6,088 nt of DNA from Nocardioides sp. (GTDB taxonomy: Bacteria > Actinomycetota > Actinomycetes > Propionibacteriales > Nocardioidaceae). Position numbers and translations under genes: made by a program. Below, piece after piece: positions 1 to 5,163 of the stretch. The DNA lies in assembly GCA_023252065.1 (NCBI GenBank), contig JAHEXO010000152.1:1-6088 (forward strand). The letters run 5' to 3'. The notes under the pieces are model-generated. The model saw nothing but the letters and a program-made list of their open reading frames with translations, ran no database searches and was not told the DNA's origin. Within the stretch, counting starts at the first letter, position 1. Every line of letters starts with the position of its first letter.

Positions 1-242
1 GCGAGGTCGCAGGTCAGCAGGTCGCCTCCGCCCAGCCCTGGGTGGAGGTGTGCGTCCTGGAGCCCTGGCAGCAGGAGACGTCCGGTGGTGTCCACGAGCC
101 GCGCTCCGGAGGCGTCGACCTCGCCGGAGCGACCCACCTGCACGATGCGGCCGTCGTCGACGAGGACGTCGAGCCGCCGGGGCGCGCCGTAGCCGGCGGT
201 CCAGACCTTCCCCCCGAGGAACGCGGTCCGGCGGCCTGGCAT
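1..242 (-). CDS. Amidohydrolase, probable YtcJ-like (Amidohydro_3) type, N-terminal part only
   Basis: The first 80 residues of a metal-dependent amidohydrolase are present; the gene runs off the left edge. It begins MPGRRTAFLGGKVWT, the short beta-sandwich start typical of the superfamily, then LDVLVDDGRIVQVG (24-37), then the hallmark LLLPGLQDAHLHP (56-68) with His65 and His67 as the first two metal ligands. LPGL-x-D-x-H-x-H followed by a glycine-rich stretch suggests the YtcJ-like group, but D-aminoacylases, hydantoinase-like enzymes and imidazolonepropionase relatives share this region, so subfamily and substrate stay open. ATG 242 is the only start codon in frame ahead of the core motifs. 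No Shine-Dalgarno sequence is properly spaced before it, so a leaderless transcript is possible. It follows the serine hydrolase on the same strand after 65 bases, so it may be a further step of the same pathway. Confidence 0.85.
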   Translation of the reverse strand, partial: MPGRRTAFLGGKVWTAGYGAPRRLDVLVDDGRIVQVGRSGEVDASGARLVDTTGRLLLPGLQDAHLHPGLGGGDLLTCDL

Positions 243-307
243 GGGACATTCTGCGCACCACCCGACATAGATAGTCAAGTGTGACCAACAATCCCGGGGT
301 GCGGCGC
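243..307 (-). promoter_or_regulatory. Possible promoter/operator region before the amidohydrolase gene
   Basis: This is the only true intergenic gap in the window. Its middle (about 263-292) is roughly half A+T, in a window that is otherwise strongly GC-rich. On the minus strand TTGACT (273-278) resembles a -35 box, and CAGAAT (248-253) is a 4-of-6 match to a -10 box at a rather long 19-base spacing. If used, transcription would begin at or next to ATG 242, giving a leaderless mRNA, which would agree with the lack of a ribosome binding site. An imperfect inverted repeat overlaps the -35-like box. No experimental or comparative support is visible, so the call is tentative. Confidence 0.28.
270..289. 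repeat. Imperfect inverted repeat, candidate operator
   Basis: GTCA at 274-277 and TGAC at 282-285 form a perfect 4-base dyad around a 4-base centre (AGTG). Extended to eight bases per arm, six of the eight pairs match. It lies in the AT-richer gap before the amidohydrolase and overlaps a TTGACT box, which is where a repressor site could be. A dyad this short could arise by chance, and no regulator gene is present in the window to pair it with. Confidence 0.2.
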
Positions 308-1522
308 TCAGCCCCGCAGGGCGTCGCGGACGGTCGACCAGAGCTCGCTCTGCGTCGCGCTGAGGAGGTCGTGGGTCTGCACCGGGTAGGAGGAGAAGCC
401 GACGATCATCGTGCGGGTGGTCCGGTCGACCCAGCAGAACTGTCCGTGGATCCCCAGCATCGAGACGACGCGTCCGGGCTCCAGGACCCACGTCTGGTTG
501 TGGTACTCCGCACCGGGCATGCTCTCGCCGTCATCTCCCTGAGCGAACGCCGCGGCCCGGACGGGGGAGTGGGCGTAGGTGTCGTCGACCCACGCCGCCG
601 GGACGACCTGGGTGCCGGCCAGGGATCGGCCGCCGTCCACCAGCAGGTGACCCCAGCGCGCGAAGTCGCGAAGCGTGAGGTTGACCTGCCCCTCGACGAT
701 CGGGTTGCCGGCGGAGTCGACGTTCACCAGCGCCGGCCGCTCGGCACCCAGGTGGCGGTAGATGCGGTCCTCGTAGAGCTCCAGCGCGGGTACGTCGTAG
801 ACGTGGGCGAGGGCGATCGGCAGGAGGTTGGTCAGGTAGGAGCCGTAGTGGAACCGGAGACCCGGCGGCTCGGCCGCCCGCGTCAGCTCCCGCGTCAGGA
901 AGCCGAGGGTCGTGCCGGACGCTGCGGAGGGGCCCGAGTAGTAGCCGACCTCGTAGGCGTAGCGCCAGTACATGGAGTCGGGGTCTTCGTAGTGCTCGTC
1001 GAACGCGATCCCGGTCGCCATGTCGAGCACGTGCTCGAGCGTGACCGGGCGCCATGCCGGCAGCGCCGCGAGCTCCGGGACGTAGTCGCCGATCGGGCGG
1101 GACCGGTCGAGCCGACCCTCCTCGATCGCGAGTCCGACCATCATCGTGGTCAGGGTCTTGGAGCAGGAGTGCGCGACGTGCCGGTCGGTCTCGGTCATGC
1201 CGTTGCGGTAGGTCTCGAAGACCAGGCGTCCGTCGTGCACCACCGCGAGCGCGTCGGTGAACAGCCGCCGGTCCAGCAGCTGGTCGCCGCGCAGACGGCG
1301 GCCCGTGAGCGGGTCGGTGAACGACATGCCCGAGACGTCGAGCTGCTCACCGATCGGGAACGGCGCCGGCGCCCCACCGGGGTCGAGCTCGACCGAGGGC
1401 ATCCGCTCGGCGGTGGTGAGCTGGCCACGCGCGAGGTGCTGCGGCTGGTCCCACGTGGTGGCGTCGTAGCCGATCGCGGCCAAGTCGGGAGGTGTGCCCG
1501 TGGCGGGCAGGAACGTCACCAC
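308..1522 (-). CDS. Serine hydrolase of the beta-lactamase fold, NylB / family VIII esterase-like
   Basis: This 404-residue protein is a penicillin-binding-protein-fold hydrolase of the beta-lactamase (class C) superfamily. The S-x-x-K motif is SCSK (Ser119 nucleophile, Lys122). The second motif is FHYGSYLTNLL with Tyr226 as the probable general base, followed by the third-motif region GIHGQFCWVDR (357-367). The F-x-Y-x-S-x-x-T-x-L-L pattern and HGQ-x-x-x-VD are those of 6-aminohexanoate-dimer hydrolase (NylB: Ser112, Lys115, Tyr215, 392 residues) and related esterases, rather than of true beta-lactamases. No signal peptide or membrane helix is visible, so it probably acts in the cytoplasm on amides, esters or short peptides that have been imported. 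It starts at tandem GTG codons (1522 or 1519), 4 bases after the DppF-type stop, with a weak GGGACGG upstream; the choice between the two is open. Coupling to the transporter suggests a shared substrate. The actual substrate is unknown. Confidence 0.88.
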   Translation of the reverse strand: MVTFLPATGTPPDLAAIGYDATTWDQPQHLARGQLTTAERMPSVELDPGGAPAPFPIGEQLDVSGMSFTDPLTGRRLRGDQLLDRRLFTDALAVVHDGRLVFETYRNGMTETDRHVAHSCSKTLTTMMVGLAIEEGRLDRSRPIGDYVPELAALPAWRPVTLEHVLDMATGIAFDEHYEDPDSMYWRYAYEVGYYSGPSAASGTTLGFLTRELTRAAEPPGLRFHYGSYLTNLLPIALAHVYDVPALELYEDRIYRHLGAERPALVNVDSAGNPIVEGQVNLTLRDFARWGHLLVDGGRSLAGTQVVPAAWVDDTYAHSPVRAAAFAQGDDGESMPGAEYHNQTWVLEPGRVVSMLGIHGQFCWVDRTTRTMIVGFSSYPVQTHDLLSATQSELWSTVRDALRG

Positions 1523-1526
1523 CGGA

Positions 1527-2378
1527 TCAGTCCGTCCCGGGCGCGGCGACGGCGGTGCGGCGACGGGGTCGCCACCCGGGGCGGGGGAGCGCCGAGAGGA
1601 GCCGCTGCGTGTACTCGTGCTGCGGGTCGGTCAGGATGGCGTCCGTCGTCCCCTCCTCGACGATCCGGCCACGGTGCATGACGATCGCGGTCTGCGCGAT
1701 CTGCTGGACGACCGCCAGGTCGTGGGAGACGAACACGTAGGTGACTCCGAGCTGCTCGCGCAGGTCCGCCAGGAGGTTGAGCACCTGGCCCTGGACCGAG
1801 ACGTCGAGGGCGGACACGGCCTCGTCGAGGATCAGCACGCTCGGCTCGGTGGCCAGGGCTCGCGCGATGGCGACCCGCTGTCGTTGGCCTCCGGACAAGG
1901 ACGAGGGACGTACGCCGTGGTGGCGCTCGTCCAGCCCGACCTGGGCGAGCAGGGTGTGGATGCGCTCCACCCGGTCTGCGCGGCCCACCGAGGAGTGCAG
2001 GCGGACGACCTCCTCCAGGCACTGGTAGACGGTCTGTTGCGGGTCGAGCGAGGAGTAGGGGTCCTGGAAGACCATCTGCACCTGCCGGGCCCGGGCCGCC
2101 CGCTCACGTCGCCGCGACGACAGCGACCGTGGGCGGCCGTCGAGCAGGACCTGCCCACCGGTCGGGGTCTCCAGCCCGACGATCATCCGCGCGAGCGTCG
2201 TCTTGCCCGAGCCCGACTCACCCACGACGGCCAGGGAGCCCGACGCAGGCACCTCGAACGACACGTCGTCGACAGCGACGATCTCGTCGTGTCCGGGAGC
2301 GCCGTGCCGGACCCGGAACACCTTGCGCAGGTCGACGACCTGGAGCGCCGGCGCCTGGCCGATCGGGTCCGCGGTCAT
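1527..2378 (-). CDS. ABC transporter ATP-binding protein, DppF/OppF type
   Basis: This 283-residue protein is the second ATPase and is expected to pair with the DppD-type subunit. It contains Walker A GESGSGKTT (53-61, Lys59), Q-loop FQDP with Gln105 followed by the family-typical YSSLDP, a canonical signature LSGGQRQR (161-168), Walker B VLILDE (181-186, Glu186), D-loop SALD (189-192) and H-loop His219. HEYTQRLLSALPRP (254-267) opens the oligopeptide C-terminal extension, but the protein then ends after a short Arg-rich tail, so it is shorter than the common 310-340 residues and has no cysteine cluster. I chose ATG at 2378 rather than the in-frame GTG at 2396, because ATG 2378 has a strong GGAGG at the right distance and forms an ATGA overlap with the upstream stop; the GTG has neither. 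The next gene starts 4 bases after its TGA. Confidence 0.95.
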   Translation of the reverse strand: MTADPIGQAPALQVVDLRKVFRVRHGAPGHDEIVAVDDVSFEVPASGSLAVVGESGSGKTTLARMIVGLETPTGGQVLLDGRPRSLSSRRRERAARARQVQMVFQDPYSSLDPQQTVYQCLEEVVRLHSSVGRADRVERIHTLLAQVGLDERHHGVRPSSLSGGQRQRVAIARALATEPSVLILDEAVSALDVSVQGQVLNLLADLREQLGVTYVFVSHDLAVVQQIAQTAIVMHRGRIVEEGTTDAILTDPQHEYTQRLLSALPRPGWRPRRRTAVAAPGTD

Positions 2379-3370
2379 CGTGCCCCCTCCGCCCACGACG
2401 CCAGCTCGGCACCGATCTCCTCGACCCGGTGGCAGGCGACCTGGTGGTCGCCCACGGGCCGGAGCGTGGGGCGCTCGGCGGTGCAGACCTCCGCCACGAA
2501 CGGGCAGCGCGAGGCGAAGACGCAGCCGGGGCCGACCTCGAAGGCCGAGAGCGGGCGGCCGGGCACCGTGCGGATGCGAGAACGCGTGCCGACGACCGGC
2601 CGGGAGGCGAGGAGCCCCACGGTGTAGGGATGCCGGCTCGCCTCGTGCAGGTTTTGCGAAGGGGCGACCTCGAGGATGACCCCGGCGTACATCACGGCGA
2701 TGCGGTCGGTGACGGCGGCGGCGAGGTCGAGGTCGTGGGTGATGACGAGCATCGCCAGCCCACGCTCGCGGCGTTGCTCGTCGAGGATCGCCATCACCTC
2801 CTCCTGAGTGGTGACGTCCAGGGCGGTGGTCGGCTCGTCGGCGAGCAGCAGGCGGGGAGTGAGGCTGATCGCCGCGGCGATCATGATCCGTTGCAGGAGA
2901 CCGCCCGAGAGCTCGTGGGGGTACTGCTTCATCCGCCGCTCGCCGTCCGGGATCCCCACCTCGGCCAGCAGGGCGAGAGCCTGCTCCCTTGCGGCCTCCC
3001 GGGTCTGGCCCTTCGCCAACATCCCCTCGAGCAGGGAGTCACCGTTGGTGCGGACCGGGTTGGTGTGCGCCCGCGGGTCCTGGTAGATCATCGCGATGTC
3101 GGCGCCCCGCAGCCGCCGCAGTCGGCCGGCGTCCAGCCCGTAGACGTCCTCGCCGTCGAACGTCACCGTCCCGCCCACGACCCACTCGCGCTTGATCAGG
3201 CGCATGATCGAGAGCGCGGTCATCGACTTGCCGGAGCCGGACTCGCCGACCAGCCCCAGGGACTCCCCGGCGGCGACGGTGAGGGTGACGTCGTGGATCA
3301 CCCGCTGCAGCCGTCCCCGGATCGGCAGGTCCAGGGAGACGTGCGTCAGCTCGAGCAAGGGACCGGTCAT
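2375..3370 (-). CDS. ABC transporter ATP-binding protein, DppD/OppD type, with C-terminal four-Cys cluster
   Basis: This 331-residue cytoplasmic ATPase energises the importer. Visible motifs are Walker A GESGSGKSM (42-50, Lys48), Q-loop YQDP (Gln97), signature LSGGLLQR (154-161), Walker B LLLADEP (174-180, catalytic Glu179), D-loop ALD (183-185) and H-loop His212. The signature has LLQR in place of the usual QRQR or MRQR, similar to the MLQR of NikD-like proteins. The C-terminal oligopeptide/dipeptide extension carries Cys283, Cys289, Cys296 and Cys313 in the C-x5-C-x6-C-x16-C arrangement that is known to hold a [4Fe-4S] cluster in some Dpp/Opp ATPases; that it does so here is inferred. The start is ATG at 3370, which overlaps the DppC-type stop (ATGA). 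The frame is open further upstream to 3895, but that part is antisense-like arginine-rich shadow of the permease gene with no family similarity. The gene ends in an ATGA overlap with the second ATPase. Confidence 0.95.
   Translation of the reverse strand: MTGPLLELTHVSLDLPIRGRLQRVIHDVTLTVAAGESLGLVGESGSGKSMTALSIMRLIKREWVVGGTVTFDGEDVYGLDAGRLRRLRGADIAMIYQDPRAHTNPVRTNGDSLLEGMLAKGQTREAAREQALALLAEVGIPDGERRMKQYPHELSGGLLQRIMIAAAISLTPRLLLADEPTTALDVTTQEEVMAILDEQRRERGLAMLVITHDLDLAAAVTDRIAVMYAGVILEVAPSQNLHEASRHPYTVGLLASRPVVGTRSRIRTVPGRPLSAFEVGPGCVFASRCPFVAEVCTAERPTLRPVGDHQVACHRVEEIGAELASWAEGAR
2383..2390 (-). promoter_or_regulatory. Ribosome binding site of the DppF-type ATPase gene
   Basis: On the minus strand the sequence GGAGGGGG lies just before ATG 2378, with the GGAGG core 7 bases from the start codon. 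It is the best Shine-Dalgarno match in the operon and lies inside the end of the DppD-type gene. It decides the start: the longer in-frame GTG option at 2396 lies upstream of this site and would add six residues, mostly glycine. Confidence 0.8.
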
Positions 3371-4221
3371 GACGCCCGCTCGGTCCTCTGGGCGAGCCGC
3401 TCGCCGACCAGGTTGACCAGGACCACCACGACGACGATGGCCACGCCCGCGGACAGCGACTCCCATGGATAGCCGTTGAGCAGGGAGGACTGACCGCTGG
3501 CGACCATCACGCCCCACTCCGAGGTGGGCGGCTGGACGCCGAGGCCCAGGTAGGAGACCGCCGCCAGGTCGACGAGGGCCGACCCGAAGGCGAGCGTGGC
3601 CTGGGCCCGGATGATCGGCATGACGTTGGGCAGGAGGTGGCGCCGGCAGACCGCCCATCCTGACAGCCCCACCAGCTCGCCGGCCTCGACGTAGGCCAGG
3701 CTCCGCTCGCGTAACGCGACCGACCGGAGCACCCGTGCGATGTAGGGCAGATAGGCGATCGAGAGCGCCACGACCGGGGCGACGAGACCGGGGCCGATCA
3801 CCGCCACGGCGATGACCGCGACCAGCAGTCCGGGTAGGGCGAAGAGGATGTTGAGCGTCCGCGACACCGCGGCGTCGTACCACCCTCCGAACCACACGGC
3901 GCTGATGGCCAGCACCACTCCGGCCACGGTGGCGATCGCGATGATCAGGGTCGGGCCGAGCAGGGTCAGCCGGGCGCCGAAGAGGAGTCGCGAGTAGATG
4001 TCACGGCCGAGGGAGTCGGTGCCGAGCACGTGAGCCGCGGACGGCGCCTGGTTGGCCGCGAGGATGTCGGTCTGGTCGGGCGGGTACGGCGCGATGAGAG
4101 GCGCGAGAACGGCGACCAGCACCATGAGCATCAGGATCGTCGTCGCGATCACGAGCACCGGGTCCGCGCCCCTGATGCGGCGCCAGGGTGAGACGAGGGA
4201 GAGGTCGTAGGCGGCCGTCAC
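3367..4221 (-). CDS. ABC transporter permease, DppC/OppC/NikC type
   Basis: This 284-residue protein is the second membrane subunit, the expected partner of the DppB-type permease. An N-terminal OppC_N-like segment with a hydrophobic helix (about 21-45, ending LIAPYPP) precedes the hallmark HVLGTDSLGRDIYSRLLFGA (64-83). Further transmembrane segments lie near 87-110, 124-143, 146-168, 206-226 and 256-273. The coupling loop reads YVEAGELVGLSGW (177-189) then RRHLLPNVMP (193-202), which keeps the loop glycine (185) and LPN but has EAG in place of EAA. SYLGLGVQPP (223-232) and the following WG (236-237) are also typical. The tail is unusual: PWESLSAG lacks the common PG, and NLVGERL is not followed by the usual LDPR. 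The start GTG at 4221 overlaps the preceding TGA by 4 bases; only a weak GGGTGA lies upstream. The stop overlaps the next ATG in the same way. Confidence 0.95.
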   Translation of the reverse strand: MTAAYDLSLVSPWRRIRGADPVLVIATTILMLMVLVAVLAPLIAPYPPDQTDILAANQAPSAAHVLGTDSLGRDIYSRLLFGARLTLLGPTLIIAIATVAGVVLAISAVWFGGWYDAAVSRTLNILFALPGLLVAVIAVAVIGPGLVAPVVALSIAYLPYIARVLRSVALRERSLAYVEAGELVGLSGWAVCRRHLLPNVMPIIRAQATLAFGSALVDLAAVSYLGLGVQPPTSEWGVMVASGQSSLLNGYPWESLSAGVAIVVVVVLVNLVGERLAQRTERAS

Positions 4222-5159
4222 GACGTCACCCGGTCGCGGACGCGCGGGTCGAGCATGATCTGGGCGAAGTCGGCGAGGGTCGTGGCCACCACGAAGGCGA
4301 CCACGAAGATGATGCTGATGGCCAGCACGACGTTGGTGTCCTTGGCAGACACCGACACCACGAGCAGCGATCCGATGCCGCCGATCCCGAACGCCGTCTC
4401 CACCACGATGGACCCGGCGATGATCCCCGCCAGCGTCAGGCCGACGACCGTCACGATCGGGACGGCGGCGTTGCGCAGCACGTGCTTGCGGAAGATCAGC
4501 CCGCTGCTCAGGCGGCGGCTACGTGCGGTCTCGACGTGCTCACGGTTCTCCTGGGCGCGGATGCTGGCGCGCGAGATCTGAGCCACGAACGCGGCCCACG
4601 AGAGGGCGAGCGCGATCGCGGGCAGTGTCAGGTGCCACAGGCGGTTGGCGACGCCTCCGGACGACGTACCGAGCACGGGGAACCAGCCCAGCCGGAGGGC
4701 GAAGACCTCGATGAGGAGCAGGGCGGCCACGAACGTCGGGATCGCGACGCCCAGGCTGGACACGATCACGACCGGCCAGCGCAGGGCACGGTGGAGCGAG
4801 GGCAGCAGCCCGAGCCCGATCCCGAAGACCAGGATCAGCAGGAAGGCGTAGGTGACGAGCAGGACGGTGACCCCGACGCGGGGGCCCAGCAGGGAGGAGA
4901 CGCTCTGCCGGAACTGGGTGGACTGGCCGAAGTCCCCGTGCACCAGACCGCCCAGCCAGGACGCGTAGCGGACGAGGAGCGGCTGGTTCTCTCCCAGCTG
5001 CTCGCGGAGGGCCTGGAGCTGGTCCGGGGTCGCGTGCGGGCCGGCGAGCGCCACGGCCGGGTCGCCCGGGGCGAAGCTGAGAGCGACGAAGATGACGAAA
5101 CTGGCCACCAGGATGGTGAACAAGCCTCCCAGGACCGGGCGGAGGAGGAGCCGCAGCAC
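4218..5159 (-). CDS. ABC transporter permease, DppB/OppB/NikB type
   Basis: This 313-residue inner-membrane subunit forms half of the translocation channel of a peptide/nickel-class importer. Its length is typical of DppB. It has about six hydrophobic segments (roughly residues 8-28, 97-118, 129-157, 178-196, 234-257 and 277-299). Family landmarks are APGDPA (30-35), a 'LREQLG' helix (51-56), HGDFGQS (74-80), and a C-terminal LDPRVR (303-308). The cytoplasmic coupling loop is VETARSRRLSSG (209-220) followed by HVLRNAAVPIV (226-236). In relatives this loop reads TARAKGL, so the conserved glycine is Arg216 here. The start is GTG at 5159, 4 bases after the stop of the binding protein; an AGGA that overlaps that stop sits only 2 bases from the GTG, so the ribosome site is poor and re-initiation is likely. 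Its TGA overlaps the start of the DppC-type gene (GTGA). The family call is firm; the substrate is unknown. Confidence 0.95.
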   Translation of the reverse strand: MLRLLLRPVLGGLFTILVASFVIFVALSFAPGDPAVALAGPHATPDQLQALREQLGENQPLLVRYASWLGGLVHGDFGQSTQFRQSVSSLLGPRVGVTVLLVTYAFLLILVFGIGLGLLPSLHRALRWPVVIVSSLGVAIPTFVAALLLIEVFALRLGWFPVLGTSSGGVANRLWHLTLPAIALALSWAAFVAQISRASIRAQENREHVETARSRRLSSGLIFRKHVLRNAAVPIVTVVGLTLAGIIAGSIVVETAFGIGGIGSLLVVSVSAKDTNVVLAISIIFVVAFVVATTLADFAQIMLDPRVRDRVTS

Positions 5160-5163
5160 CGTC

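Noticed and set aside
14..268. 84-codon minus-strand open frame overlapping the left-end amidohydrolase in another frame
   Set aside because: The neighbouring frame from ATG 242 gives the amidohydrolase hallmark motif with the two histidines; this frame gives low-complexity Ser/Thr/Pro/Arg sequence.
293..318. Possible terminator hairpin after the serine hydrolase (CGGGG and CCCCG arms)
   Set aside because: The stem is only about five pairs around a loop of about twelve bases that includes the stop region, and no T-tract follows; not distinguishable from chance in such GC-rich DNA.
308..1522. Antibiotic-resistance beta-lactamase
   Set aside because: The fold and SxxK motif are shared, but the Tyr and HGQ motifs match NylB/esterase-type hydrolases and there is no export signal, so a resistance role is not supported.
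281..1681. Plus-strand open frame of 466 codons opposite the serine hydrolase
   Set aside because: It lies antisense to a gene with clear catalytic motifs; its composition (Arg, Val, Gly, Asp, His) is the usual mirror of GC-rich codons and it has no recognisable domain.
2129..3472. Plus-strand open frame of 447 codons opposite the two ATPase genes
   Set aside because: It is a codon-bias shadow of two ATPases with complete motifs; the Arg/Gly/Pro-rich translation has no domain features.
3371..3895. N-terminal extension of the DppD-type ATPase to a start at 3895, suggesting a fusion protein
   Set aside because: The added 175 residues are out-of-frame translation of the DppC-type permease gene; the ATPase fold starts at ATG 3370, which makes the normal ATGA overlap.
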